Positions 23,979-32,949 are shown, counted from the first letter of the stretch. The stretch is DNA of 64,000 bases from Dyadobacter sp. SG02 (GCF_900109045.1 NZ_FNYL01000021.1:1-64000), one strand, 5' to 3'. A program made the numbers and translations. The notes: generated by a model not told the origin, from the sequence alone.

Positions 23979-25253
23979 TCAGGGGATCACACGCAATGTA
24001 TGCGCGCCCTTAGCCACACTTACCTTCGCGCCCTGCTTTTTCAATGCCGGCGTATCGCCTTTGGTCACCGACCAGAATTCCACGCCACCGTTGCCGCTGC
24101 CGTATTCAAGGTATTCAAACACAGAAACCGCTACGTTAGAGCCGTCTTTGTCGAAAGCTACGCTCTGAGGATAAATGCCGTCGAAAGGATAATCGGCTAC
24201 TTTGGTCAATGCGCCGGTGGCTGCTACCTTATATAATGAGAGCGAAGCGCCAGTTCCTGCTCCTGCTTCCGCCCAGGGCGAGCCGCTCTTGCCTGCGTTG
24301 GCAGTTACGAGCAAAGTACCGTCCGGGCTTAATGCGAACGAACCGGTATTCAAACCAATCGGTACCTGACCGGCCACTTTGTGCTCAACGGCTCCGTCCA
24401 TCGAGAAATCCACCACAAAAATTTCGCCTTCGCCAGCGCCCTTACCCGGTGTGCCTTTGCTGTCGAGGACGAAATAATGCTTGCCATCGGCCGTAAATCT
24501 TCCGAAAGTAGGATCTACACCTACTTTCACAGGCTTGCCTACCATTTCTACGTTTTTCAGCTTTCCGGCTTCGCGGATCACTTTATACAGTCCAACTTCA
24601 TTCGAATTGTCAAGGGAGAATGCGATGAAATCCCCGGACGGGTGCCACGAAATGTCTACAATGCGGTTGGTACTATCCAATCCGGAAGGCAGGTTCAGGA
24701 ACCTCGCAGGCTTGCCGTCGGGTCCTGCTTCGATGAACACGAGTTCTTTGCCGGTATCGTTGGTAGCGAGGATCAGCTCATTTTTATTGACATCGATGGA
24801 AGTCGGCTTTTTACCTACCGGGAAGCCAAACTTAGCCTTCGGTGCCGCCAGATTACTGATGTCTACTACAAACAGCTTCTCCCCTGCCGGAAACTCTTTG
24901 GAAAGATCTTTGTATTCTCCTACGCCGTCCTCCGGTCTGATCCGGTTTTCAAGCACGAATGCGAGCGTTCCGGTTGGCGACACGGCCAGCGTTTTGGAAT
25001 ATCCCAGTGCGGAATTGGAAACCAGGGCGCTTCCCAGGCCTTTGCTTCCTCTTTCGATAGGGAATTTGATGGTAGTAAGTTGGTCTTTTGATGTGTTGTC
25101 TCTTAATAGCTTTCCATCCACCAATGCAGAAGCTGCCAAATCGGCATCGGACACTACAACCAGACCACGGGCATTGAAAGAGATGGGTGATTGGGCCATC
25201 GCCGGGATGCTTCCCAACGCAGCCAAACCAGCAAAGAATGCAACTTTTTTCAT
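23979..25253 (-). CDS. Secreted beta-propeller protein (YncE/lactonase-like)
   Basis: The 424-residue product has a signal peptide (MKKVAFFAGLAALGSIPAMA) and repeated strands of the type LAVSPTGTLAFVLE, ISWHPSGDFIAFSLD, FALSPDGTLLVTAN and VAFDKDGSNVAVSVFE, as in seven-bladed YncE or 6-phosphogluconolactonase-like propellers. No catalytic residues stand out, so binding or scaffold is as likely as enzymatic activity. It is a single gene with its own terminator, located in the periplasm. Confidence 0.75.
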   Translation of the reverse strand: MKKVAFFAGLAALGSIPAMAQSPISFNARGLVVVSDADLAASALVDGKLLRDNTSKDQLTTIKFPIERGSKGLGSALVSNSALGYSKTLAVSPTGTLAFVLENRIRPEDGVGEYKDLSKEFPAGEKLFVVDISNLAAPKAKFGFPVGKKPTSIDVNKNELILATNDTGKELVFIEAGPDGKPARFLNLPSGLDSTNRIVDISWHPSGDFIAFSLDNSNEVGLYKVIREAGKLKNVEMVGKPVKVGVDPTFGRFTADGKHYFVLDSKGTPGKGAGEGEIFVVDFSMDGAVEHKVAGQVPIGLNTGSFALSPDGTLLVTANAGKSGSPWAEAGAGTGASLSLYKVAATGALTKVADYPFDGIYPQSVAFDKDGSNVAVSVFEYLEYGSGNGGVEFWSVTKGDTPALKKQGAKVSVAKGAHTLRVIP

Positions 25254-25305
25254 AGAAAAGAATTTAAGTTTTAGGTGGTTTGAACAATTTGAGCTTACAT
25301 CAAAA

Positions 25306-25350
25306 GAACCTTGCAGGGACGTTTATACCCGTACAAGGTTCCTTTTAGAA
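25306..25350 (-). other. Second stem-loop between rpsT and the propeller gene
   Basis: GAACCTTG and CAAGGTTC form an 8-bp stem with a loop of about 20 bases in this leader region. On the minus strand it is followed by TTTTG, so it could be a back-up terminator for rpsT or part of the propeller leader. Confidence 0.4.
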
Positions 25351-25368
25351 CGCGCAATATACAATAAA

Positions 25369-25400
25369 AAGAAAAACCCCGGCAAGCATTTGCCGGGGTT
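25369..25400 (-). terminator. Terminator of rpsT
   Basis: AACCCCGGCAA (25375-25385) pairs perfectly with TTGCCGGGGTT (25390-25400) around a 4-base loop. On the minus strand it is followed by TTTCTTTTT. Confidence 0.9.
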
Positions 25401-25421
25401 TCGGATCACACGAAGTAAAAA

Positions 25422-25685
25422 TTACGCTGCAACAGCAAGTCCGTTGACGAATTTCGCCAGTTTAGACTTCTGATTAGAAGCTTTCTTCTTGTGGATGATA
25501 TTTTTCTTTGCCAAACGATCCAACATTGAAGACACAGTTTTGTAAACTTCAACAGCTACTGCCTTATCAGTCGTTTCACGCAATTTCTTGATGTATGAAC
25601 GGGTAGTTTTGTGCTGGTAACGATTACGCAAACGCTTGGTTTCGTTCGCGCGGATTCTTTTTAAAGCTGATTTATGATTTGCCAT
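25422..25685 (-). CDS. rpsT: 30S ribosomal protein S20
   Basis: The 87-residue basic protein MANHKSALKRIRANETKRLR with the three-helix Lys/Arg-rich sequence and the end ASNQKSKLAKFVNGL is S20, which binds the 5' domain of 16S rRNA. The length is normal. It is a single gene with a consensus promoter and strong terminator, as expected for a highly expressed protein that is often regulated separately from the large r-protein operons. Confidence 0.97.
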   Translation of the reverse strand: MANHKSALKRIRANETKRLRNRYQHKTTRSYIKKLRETTDKAVAVEVYKTVSSMLDRLAKKNIIHKKKASNQKSKLAKFVNGLAVAA

Positions 25686-25722
25686 TTGTAATGAATATTT
25701 TTCTATTTCTCATTTCGGTCTG

Positions 25723-25754
25723 CAAAAATAGAAATTGCTTCCCAAAACGCCAAA
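25723..25754 (-). promoter_or_regulatory. Consensus Bacteroidota promoter of rpsT
   Basis: On the minus strand the sequence is TTTG-N20-TATTTTTG, an exact match to TTTG-N19-21-TAnnTTTG. The predicted start of transcription near 25717 gives a leader of about 30 bases. Confidence 0.8.
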
Positions 25755-25788
25755 TTTCCTTCCAAAATATATTTTAATTAAAATAAAC

Positions 25789-26592
25789 CTACTTCGGCAT
25801 GCGCTGCACATCCGAGGCCAGGTACTCTTCGATCCGCGATTCGAGCTCGTTGTAAGGGATGTTGCTGTGCAGCTCGCCTTCCACGGCCAGTGATATTTTA
25901 CCGGTTTGTTCGGAAATCACGATCACGATCGCATCGGTTGCCTCGCTCATGCCCATCGCAGCACGATGCCGGAAGCCCAGTGACGACGGGACATCGACGC
26001 CATCCGCGACCGGTAACACGCAACGCGCCGCTTTCAGCACGCCGTCCACGATAATTACCGCGCCGTCGTGCAGCTCGCTATACTGATTGAATAGCGATAC
26101 GAGCAACGGCTTCGAAACGCGTGCATCGAGCATTTCACCGGTTTCTACATATTTGCCCAGATCGTCGCGCTTGTTGAGCACAATCAATGCGCCGGTAAAG
26201 TTCGTTGCAATGGTTTTGCTCGCGTCGATCACTTCTCTCAGGTTTTTTACCTTGAAATCCATCATCGAATTACCGATCAGCTTTTTGAGAAAACCATTAT
26301 TGGTATAAATCGTCGATTTACCGATGATGAGCAGAAAGCGCCGGATTTCCTGTTGGAAAATCACGATCAATGCCACCGCACCGACGCCCATAAAGTATTG
26401 CAGGATGGCCGTCAGCAAGCCTAGGCCGAGCCCCTTGACCACCAGATAGAAGACGTAGACGAACAAATAACCGAGAAAAACCCTGCTTGCAATACTCCCC
26501 CGAACAAGGGTATATACCTGATAAAGAAGAATGGACACTAAAAAAACATCCAGGATATCAGCCCAATTGATGTTCAGAAAACCCACACGCAT
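25789..26592 (-). CDS. cdaA: Diadenylate cyclase CdaA
   Basis: The 267-residue protein has three predicted N-terminal membrane helices (about 10-80) and a DisA_N/DAC domain (about 100-250). The DAC motifs are clear: ELHDGAVII (DGA) and SLGFRHRAAMG (RHR). It condenses two ATP to c-di-AMP, a second messenger linked to osmolyte and cell-wall control, at the inner membrane. It lies 37 bases downstream of folP in the same unit, a pairing common in Bacteroidota. The usual partner CdaR is not adjacent. Confidence 0.93.
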   Translation of the reverse strand: MRVGFLNINWADILDVFLVSILLYQVYTLVRGSIASRVFLGYLFVYVFYLVVKGLGLGLLTAILQYFMGVGAVALIVIFQQEIRRFLLIIGKSTIYTNNGFLKKLIGNSMMDFKVKNLREVIDASKTIATNFTGALIVLNKRDDLGKYVETGEMLDARVSKPLLVSLFNQYSELHDGAVIIVDGVLKAARCVLPVADGVDVPSSLGFRHRAAMGMSEATDAIVIVISEQTGKISLAVEGELHSNIPYNELESRIEEYLASDVQRMPK

Positions 26593-26629
26593 ACGAAAGG
26601 TGATATTTTAGAGCGACTAAATTACTATT

Positions 26630-27481
26630 TTAATTTGGATAGTTACCGGCGGCCATCCAGAGTTTTACCGCTTCCACGGCCGGTTTCACATCGTGCACCC
26701 GCAGGATCGACGCACCGCGTTCCAACGCCAGCGTATTGAGCACCGTGGTACCGTTCAACGCTTCATCGGGCGAAATATGCAGGGTTTTATAAATCGTCGT
26801 CTTCCGCGAAATACCCACCAGCACCGGGTAACCGAGCAATTTGAACTGTTCCAGCTCCCGCATCAGCTCGAAATTCTGCGCGATGGTCTTCGCAAATCCG
26901 AAACCCGGATCGATAATCAGGTCGGCAACTCCTTTGCTTTGCAAGATTATTGCCTTTTCCCTCAGATCACGAAGAATGTCCGGCACGAGGCGTTCGTAAT
27001 GCGTCAGATCGTTCATCGTTTGCGGTGTCCCGCGCATATGCATTAATATGTACGGTACGCGCAGGCGGGCGACGGTGTCGAAGATCGCGTCGTCGAGCGT
27101 TCCGCCGGCCACGTCGTTAATGATATGCGCGCCTTTGCGAATGCCCCTTTCAGCGACTTCGGCCCGAAAGGTATCAACAGAAATGATGAGGTCGGGGAAA
27201 AATTTAGCTAATGGCTCCACGGCCGATTCGATACGGTCGGCTTCTTCTTGCGCGCTCACTTCACGTGCACCCGGACGCGTGGAATACCCACCGATGTCGA
27301 TCATGCCGGCCCCCTCGGAAAGCATTTGGCCAGCCTTTTCGACGATCTCGTCCACCGCTGCGACCCGGCTCCCGGAGTAAAAGGAGTCGGGTGTGATATT
27401 CATAATGCCCATCACCACGGGCGTCGACAGATCGAGCAGCGTGCCCCGGATATTGAGCGTTTTTTTACTAACTTGCAACAT
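26630..27481 (-). CDS. folP: Dihydropteroate synthase
   Basis: The 283-residue TIM barrel has MGIMNITPDSF (about 24-34), DIGGYSTRPGA (about 62-72), the pterin-binding IIDPGFGFAKT and the pABA/phosphate-site GISRKTTI. It joins pABA to dihydropterin pyrophosphate in folate synthesis and is the sulphonamide target. It is the first gene of a folP-cdaA unit and is divergent from the DUF1599 gene. Confidence 0.95.
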   Translation of the reverse strand: MLQVSKKTLNIRGTLLDLSTPVVMGIMNITPDSFYSGSRVAAVDEIVEKAGQMLSEGAGMIDIGGYSTRPGAREVSAQEEADRIESAVEPLAKFFPDLIISVDTFRAEVAERGIRKGAHIINDVAGGTLDDAIFDTVARLRVPYILMHMRGTPQTMNDLTHYERLVPDILRDLREKAIILQSKGVADLIIDPGFGFAKTIAQNFELMRELEQFKLLGYPVLVGISRKTTIYKTLHISPDEALNGTTVLNTLALERGASILRVHDVKPAVEAVKLWMAAGNYPN

Positions 27482-27565
27482 AAATTCTTTTCAAAAACAG
27501 GCAAAGGAATGAATATCAAAGCATTCTCTTCCTACCGTCTGAAAGTCTAAAACTCATTTGAAACA

Positions 27566-28111
27566 GTGAAATCCACAGAATCGGAATATCAGGAAATCAT
27601 TCAGTATTGCCAAGATCTTTTTACAAAAAAAAACAAGGACTACGGAACATCCTGGCGTATCCTGCGGCTACCTTCAATTACCGATCAAATCTTTATCAAA
27701 GCCCAGCGCATCCGTACCATTCAGGACAAGGGCGTGCAGAAAGTGAATGAGGACGTGTCTTCCGAATTCATCGGTATCATTAATTACTGTGTGATGGCAC
27801 TGATCCAGATCGCGGCGAAAGAGCAAAACGAAAACATCGACGATTCCGCATTAACAATTCTTTACAATTCCCAGGTGAACGAAGTGAAGGAATTGTTGTT
27901 TAATAAAAACCATGATTATGGTGAGGCGTGGCGTGACATGCGTGTGAGCTCCATGACCGACATCATTCTCATGAAACTGCTAAGGATCAAACAAATCGAA
28001 GACAATCAGGGACATACGCTCGTTTCAGAGGGTGTAAAAGCCGGGTACCAGGATATTATTAACTATTCGGTATTCTGCCTGATCAAATCGAACGCCTTAC
28101 AGACCAACTAA
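27566..28111 (+). CDS. DUF1599 protein with two tandem copies of the domain
   Basis: The 181-residue protein starts at a GTG. It consists of two clearly related halves: about 18-88 (KNKDYGTSWRILRLPSITDQ) and about 107-177 (KNHDYGEAWRDMRVSSMTDI), both ending in NY-x-V/V-x-CLI/MALI helices. DUF1599 is also called nucleotide modification associated domain 1 and is thought to be a small all-helical fold; its biochemical activity is unknown to me. It is followed 32 bases later by a DoxX-like gene and then aroK, and seems to lead this operon. Confidence 0.8.
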   Translation: MKSTESEYQEIIQYCQDLFTKKNKDYGTSWRILRLPSITDQIFIKAQRIRTIQDKGVQKVNEDVSSEFIGIINYCVMALIQIAAKEQNENIDDSALTILYNSQVNEVKELLFNKNHDYGEAWRDMRVSSMTDIILMKLLRIKQIEDNQGHTLVSEGVKAGYQDIINYSVFCLIKSNALQTN

Positions 28112-28143
28112 CAAAGACACACCAAACCGCCGTCCAGTTTGCA

Positions 28144-29235
28144 ATGAAAATCTTTGCCCAGATCTCACGAGTTGTAGTAGGATTACTGTTCATTTTCTCC
28201 GGAATCATCAAGCTGAACGACCCCATCGGGACACAGTACAAGCTGGAAGAATACTTCGAGGTTTTCGCGACCGACCTTCCCGCATTGCATGATTTCTTCA
28301 TGGGACTGGTACCGCTGGCGCTGTATTTCTCGGTATTCCTTTGTACGGCGGAGGTTGTGCTGGGCATTGCATTACTCGTCGCTTACAAGCCGAAAACCAT
28401 TTCCTGGCTGCTACTGGCGATCATTGTATTTTTTACATTCCTGACATTCTATTCGGCGTATTTCAATAAAGTCACCGATTGCGGCTGCTTCGGGGCGGCG
28501 ATTAAGCTCACGCCGTGGACCTCGTTTGGCAAGGATATATTCTTGTTGGTGCTGATCCTGGTGATCGTATATTACCGAAAGAAATTCAAATCGTACCCGA
28601 CGGGAATCATTGTGGTAATCTCCACCCTCGTTTCGCTGGGCGTTGCCGTTTACGCGTTGCGTCACCTGCCGATTGTGGATTTGCTGCCTTACCGCGTAGG
28701 CGCGAGCATCCCGGCGCAGATGAAAAATTCGGAGCCTTTGCGATATCAGTACATATTTGAAAAAGACGGCAAAACGCTTGAATATGAGCAATATCCGAGT
28801 GATACTACCTTGAAATTCAAGGAAATGATCGTACTCAACGAAGATGCGAAACCAAAAATCACGGATTATAAAGTCTGGAACGATGCGGGAGATTTCACGG
28901 AGGGTACATTCCAGGGCAAAAAACTTTTCCTGATCATTAAAAGCCTTACCGACATTAATACCGCCGCATTGCCGGATATTAACAAGCTGATTAATAACGT
29001 GAAAGGTAAGGGAGTCGAGCCGATTATCCTTACTTCGGGAAACAGCGCCGATATCGAGAATTTCCTTTCGCAACATCAGCTTACTGCTCCATATTATTAT
29101 GTAGATGCGACGGTACTAAAAACCATTTCGCGCTCGAACCCGGGCCTGTGGCTACTGAAAGACGGCATTGTGAAAGGCAAATGGCATTACAACGACACCC
29201 CGACTGCCGAAGAAGTGGTGGGCCTAGTCAAATAA
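28144..29235 (+). CDS. DoxX/MauE-like membrane protein (BT_3928 type)
   Basis: The 363-residue protein has about four N-terminal membrane helices (1-180, starting KIFAQISRVVVGLLFIFSGI) with a CGCFG motif after the third helix (near 118), as in DoxX/MauE-type redox membrane proteins. The C-terminal half (about 190-363) is a soluble, thioredoxin-like domain without a CXXC motif. This two-part protein is typical of Bacteroidota and is often next to DUF1599. The role is probably in envelope redox or respiration, but that is inference. Confidence 0.8.
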   Translation: MKIFAQISRVVVGLLFIFSGIIKLNDPIGTQYKLEEYFEVFATDLPALHDFFMGLVPLALYFSVFLCTAEVVLGIALLVAYKPKTISWLLLAIIVFFTFLTFYSAYFNKVTDCGCFGAAIKLTPWTSFGKDIFLLVLILVIVYYRKKFKSYPTGIIVVISTLVSLGVAVYALRHLPIVDLLPYRVGASIPAQMKNSEPLRYQYIFEKDGKTLEYEQYPSDTTLKFKEMIVLNEDAKPKITDYKVWNDAGDFTEGTFQGKKLFLIIKSLTDINTAALPDINKLINNVKGKGVEPIILTSGNSADIENFLSQHQLTAPYYYVDATVLKTISRSNPGLWLLKDGIVKGKWHYNDTPTAEEVVGLVK

Positions 29236-29257
29236 TGTGACCGACACCAACATCAGA

Positions 29258-29761
29258 ATGAAGAATATAATACTCGTCGGGATGATGTCTTCCGGCAAAA
29301 CGACGTTGGGCAAAAAGCTCGCGCGTGCCTTGAATTACCAGTTCGTAGACCTCGATAAGCTGATCGAGAAAGACCAGGGAATGGAGATTTCCTCCATTTT
29401 CGCGCAGCAAGGGGAAAGCTATTTCCGCGAGGTAGAAAGCCGGATTTTAAAGGAAACCGCCATCCAAAAAGGCATTGTACTCGCTTCCGGTGGCGGAACT
29501 CCCTGTTTCTTCGATAATATGGATGTGATCAAAGAAATGGGCGTCAGTATTTTCCTCGACGTTCCCGCCGTGGATCTTGCCAAAAGGATCGAAAACCACG
29601 GCAAGGACGACCGCCCTATTCTCTCCGGCGCTGCCTCGCTCGTCGACACGCTGCAAAGCCGCATTACCGACCGGCTCCCGTATTACTCGAAGGCTGATTT
29701 TACATTGAAAGGGGAAATAGACGTCAGCCATTTACTCGAAGTGCTTACGCCTCTGTTATAA
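29258..29761 (+). CDS. aroK: Shikimate kinase
   Basis: The 167-residue kinase has Walker A GMMSSGKTT (7-15), shikimate-binding DLDKLIEKD and FREVES, GGGTPCF and the lid DRPIL. It phosphorylates shikimate in chorismate synthesis. I chose the ATG at 29258 because MKNIILVGMMSSGKT is the family start; an in-frame GTG at 29237, 1 base after the upstream stop, would add seven residues. The stop codon lies inside the left arm of a large hairpin. Confidence 0.92.
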   Translation: MKNIILVGMMSSGKTTLGKKLARALNYQFVDLDKLIEKDQGMEISSIFAQQGESYFREVESRILKETAIQKGIVLASGGGTPCFFDNMDVIKEMGVSIFLDVPAVDLAKRIENHGKDDRPILSGAASLVDTLQSRITDRLPYYSKADFTLKGEIDVSHLLEVLTPLL

Positions 29762-29800
29762 CTGAAAAAACCTGCGATGAGCAGGTTTTTTCAGTTATAA
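29756..29800. terminator. 20-bp perfect hairpin, terminator between aroK and the FadL-like gene
   Basis: Positions 29756-29775 and 29781-29800 are exact reverse complements around a 5-base loop. The core CCTGC/GCAGG is flanked by A6 and T6 runs, so each strand reads as a classic terminator. The left arm contains the aroK stop codon; the right arm ends 17 bases before the porin stop. Confidence 0.92.
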
Positions 29801-29817
29801 CCTTTAACAAATATCGA

Positions 29818-31377
29818 TCAGAAGAATACCCCACCGGTCAGCATCACATTCACCGGCCGGTTTTTAATTTCAACCGATGCAAAGTTTTTGGGATCGTTGA
29901 GATAATACGGTGTGTAGGCTGATTTGTAAGTAGCAAATGTGCCCGTCAAATCCACAAAAAAGCGATCATTACGCACACCTACACCCGCTGAAAACAACAG
30001 TTTACTGCGATCGATGCCGTCCGTGCGGTCAAGGTAGGGGTCGGAAATGTACGCCCCGCCGATGCGCGCACGGAAGATTTTTGCCCGGATCTCCCCGCCA
30101 AGCCGGAAGTTAACGGTATTGCGGAATGTGTCTTTGACATCCGCTTTTGTATTATCCTTAAAGTCCTGATTACCTGTCGCATCCAGAAAACTGGTCCTGG
30201 CCCGCATGCCGCTGTAACCTGCATATTCAATGGTCGCAGTGAGAAAACCTTTATTCTGGAAAAACACTGTCCCACCCAGGTTCCCGCGTATCGGGCCGAT
30301 GAGGGTATATTCAAAGTCGTTGGGCGAAATGGGTAGCGAGGTATAGGGCGGGGTAATCAGATTTCCATCCGCGTCCTTCACCTTTCCGCCGACAAAACCC
30401 GCCGCTACACTTTGGCTGTATGTTTCCTTGATCGCGCTGAAAGTCGGACTAATGAGCGTTCCTCCGATCTGGAACATCGGATTGATTTTGTAAATAGCAC
30501 CCAGCGACGCATTGAATCCGGTACCACGCACCGTAAAATCTTCAAACTGATCAATGTAGGTCAACGCCGGGCTGTTGATATAATCGTCGCTGAACCTGGA
30601 CGAATATTCGTATTTGATCCTGCTAAATCCTACATTACCTCCGAGGTAAAACTTATCATTCAGGTTGCCCGCGTAGGCGAATGTCCATTGCGATGTAGCT
30701 CCCTTAGAGGTAAAGTCACCTGATTGATCTACCACGCTCTGCCCGTCTATTGCGGTGAAAGGAGGGCCCGAGGCACTAGTAGGGTTAATCAGGTACATTT
30801 GATAATAGGCTACCGGTATAGAGTTGGCTACCGGATTGCCTCCCGGATTATTTTGCAAACCATCTTCCAGTTCTTTGATCGTGTAAGGAGGATTTGCATT
30901 GTTGACATTCTCCAATACATTATCAATGTATGCGCTATTATTGTTCCTTCCGCCGTAGAGATATCCGTTCTGAAATGATTGCTGGCGTGAAAACGAGACC
31001 CCAAATGAGGACCGCTTCCACTTCCGCTGAAATCCGGGCTGGCTGGCAAACACGATAGAGGCTTGCGGAATGTTAAACAGGCTGCTGCTTTGCTTATCGG
31101 TATTTCCCAGGTAACTCGCCGAGGTTCCGGCGATCGTCACCGCCGGGCTGAATGTAAACTCAGAGCGGCTATAAAACCCTAATCCCGCCGGGTTCCCATA
31201 GATGGAGCTGGCGTCACCGCCGATGGCTGCGTGGTTCCCGCCCAGCGCCTGAAAGCGTGCCGTTCCGGTCTGGTTGATTTCTGAATACCGAAGGGCGTCG
31301 GTAGCGTATTGTGCGAACGCAACTGATGAAGTGAGTAGCGACAATATGAGCGCTATTCCTGAGTATGGTTTAGACAT
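29818..31377 (-). CDS. FadL/OmpP1-type outer membrane transport protein
   Basis: The 519-residue protein has a signal peptide (SGIALILSLLTSSVAFA), then ARFQALGGNHAAIGGDASSI with NPAGLGFYSRSE, the hatch-domain motif of FadL/PorV-type barrels, and many alternating amphipathic strands ending in an aromatic C-terminus (VMLTGGVFF). Such barrels carry hydrophobic compounds across the outer membrane; the PorV branch serves T9SS. I cannot separate these by eye. The gene is downstream of the low-complexity lipoprotein gene with a terminator between them. Confidence 0.85.
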   Translation of the reverse strand: MSKPYSGIALILSLLTSSVAFAQYATDALRYSEINQTGTARFQALGGNHAAIGGDASSIYGNPAGLGFYSRSEFTFSPAVTIAGTSASYLGNTDKQSSSLFNIPQASIVFASQPGFQRKWKRSSFGVSFSRQQSFQNGYLYGGRNNNSAYIDNVLENVNNANPPYTIKELEDGLQNNPGGNPVANSIPVAYYQMYLINPTSASGPPFTAIDGQSVVDQSGDFTSKGATSQWTFAYAGNLNDKFYLGGNVGFSRIKYEYSSRFSDDYINSPALTYIDQFEDFTVRGTGFNASLGAIYKINPMFQIGGTLISPTFSAIKETYSQSVAAGFVGGKVKDADGNLITPPYTSLPISPNDFEYTLIGPIRGNLGGTVFFQNKGFLTATIEYAGYSGMRARTSFLDATGNQDFKDNTKADVKDTFRNTVNFRLGGEIRAKIFRARIGGAYISDPYLDRTDGIDRSKLLFSAGVGVRNDRFFVDLTGTFATYKSAYTPYYLNDPKNFASVEIKNRPVNVMLTGGVFF

Positions 31378-31410
31378 GGCAATTAATGCTTTTTTTCAAC
31401 ACAATTTAAA

Positions 31411-31447
31411 CGAAAACCCTGCAAAATTATGACATCTTGCAGGGTTT
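31411..31447 (-). terminator. Terminator of the low-complexity lipoprotein gene
   Basis: AAACCCTGCAA (31414-31424) pairs perfectly with TTGCAGGGTTT (31437-31447). On the minus strand a short T-rich tract follows. Confidence 0.75.
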
Positions 31448-31481
31448 GACATGAGTATCTCTGTTTCAGGACAATCGTAAA

Positions 31482-32765
31482 TTATCTTGGCCCTCTCGAA
31501 GACCGGCTTGAACTTCCGCCACCGCCGCCACCACCGGATGGAGCGCTGTAACTTCTGGAAGGAGCACTGTAAGATGGCTGAGACGGCTGACTGTAAGTCC
31601 GGGTCGGAGCGCTGTAAGATTCACTTCTTGGGGTCGAATAGCTTCGGCTAGGCGTACTGTAATCCGACTGGCTTCTCGACGGCACACTGTATGAAGGCGT
31701 GCTGTAAGTAGAAGAGGAACCTCTGGACGAACGCGGCGATGAGTAAGATCCGCCATTGGTGTTTCCGCCTTCAGACGAGTAGTTACCCGAATTGGCAGAA
31801 CGAGGGCGTGAGTAATATACATTGCCGCCATCCACTGCACCACGTGAACCGTAAGATTCACCGCTGGTTCTTCCGCCGCCGTTTGCTACGGCATTACCGC
31901 GACCCGAACGTTCAGATCTTGGCGAAGAGTAAGTATCTCCTGAAATTACCCGGTTACCATTGCGGCTTCCTCTTGTTGTAGTTTCAGAACGTGACGAGTT
32001 CACGAAGTTCGAATTGTAACGTTCGCTGCTGCGGTTCCTGCTCGCATCCACTACACGCGGGCCGTAGGTTCTTGAATAGCCTCTTTCCGGGTTGTTGATC
32101 ACGATAACAGGACGGCTGTAAGCCCAGGGCGAATATCCGTAACCTCCGTAGAAGCTGTCGTAATAGCCACCACCCCAGCCGTACATGCTGTTGTAACCCC
32201 AGGGGCTGTACCCCCACGGACTGTAACCAAATGGATCATAGCCATAGCCCATCATACCGCCATAACCCAGCATGCTGCCGTAGCCCCATGGCGAGTAGCC
32301 GAACCCTGATCCGTAACCGAATCCAAATGAAGGACGCATTCTGAACCCGCCGTAACCGAAGTTAAGCGACAGACCTGCATAGCTGCCGGGCCAGTAAGAG
32401 CCCAAACCACCATAATAAGGATTATTTAAGCTGGCTGAATTATAGCCATCGACAAAACCGGCATTGTAGCCAACGTCTGTCGATACCTGCCGTTTTACGT
32501 TTCTGGACGAAACATAATTTTCGTCGTAATAGTCTGCTGTTCCGTTTTCGGAATTGTTGCCGGTATAAGCATAGTCCGGATTATCCGAACGGGAGACTTC
32601 CTGATCACCTCCGCGGTCGGCCAATACGAGGCCTCCGCCGGAGCTTCCTCCGTAGAGATCATCATATCCGTCGCCCGAGCGTGATGCATATTGATTCGAA
32701 GTACATCCCCAAGCTCCCAACAACACCAGCAAAGACAAATGTTTTGCTTTATTGAACATACTCAT
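31482..32765 (-). CDS. Low-complexity lipoprotein with Tyr/Gly/Trp and Ser/Tyr/Pro repeats
   Basis: The 427-residue product has a lipoprotein signal peptide with lipobox GAWGC (Cys 21). Residues about 120-225 are dominated by GYGYSPWGY-type repeats; residues about 230-400 are Ser/Arg-rich with repeats of the type YSTPSRS and YSAPSRS; the C-terminus has a run of eight Gly. Similar Bacteroidota proteins exist but I know no function. It is likely disordered and anchored to an outer or inner membrane. Composition is far from its neighbours. Confidence 0.85.
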   Translation of the reverse strand: MSMFNKAKHLSLLVLLGAWGCTSNQYASRSGDGYDDLYGGSSGGGLVLADRGGDQEVSRSDNPDYAYTGNNSENGTADYYDENYVSSRNVKRQVSTDVGYNAGFVDGYNSASLNNPYYGGLGSYWPGSYAGLSLNFGYGGFRMRPSFGFGYGSGFGYSPWGYGSMLGYGGMMGYGYDPFGYSPWGYSPWGYNSMYGWGGGYYDSFYGGYGYSPWAYSRPVIVINNPERGYSRTYGPRVVDASRNRSSERYNSNFVNSSRSETTTRGSRNGNRVISGDTYSSPRSERSGRGNAVANGGGRTSGESYGSRGAVDGGNVYYSRPRSANSGNYSSEGGNTNGGSYSSPRSSRGSSSTYSTPSYSVPSRSQSDYSTPSRSYSTPRSESYSAPTRTYSQPSQPSYSAPSRSYSAPSGGGGGGGSSSRSSRGPR

Positions 32766-32873
32766 GGCTTTTGAAGGATTAAAAGTTTGTTGCTAATATA
32801 GTTAAAAAACCTGTTCCCAATATCAAGTAAACGTCCGTAACTATACATTAATTCCAAAGTTAACATAAAAAAC

Positions 32874-32881
32874 TATCTTTG
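32874..32881 (+). promoter_or_regulatory. Candidate -7 element for proS
   Basis: TATCTTTG matches TAnnTTTG and lies 68 bases before the ATG of proS. No TTTG partner is seen. Confidence 0.4.
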
Positions 32882-32949
32882 CAACTCCCTTGAAAAACAG
32901 GCCTGGATTAACGTAATACTCCATTTCATTTCCAAAATAATACAAAGTA

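Noticed and set aside
25306..25350. Possible riboswitch in front of the beta-propeller gene
   Set aside because: Only one simple stem is visible, with a long loop and no conserved core of a known riboswitch class.
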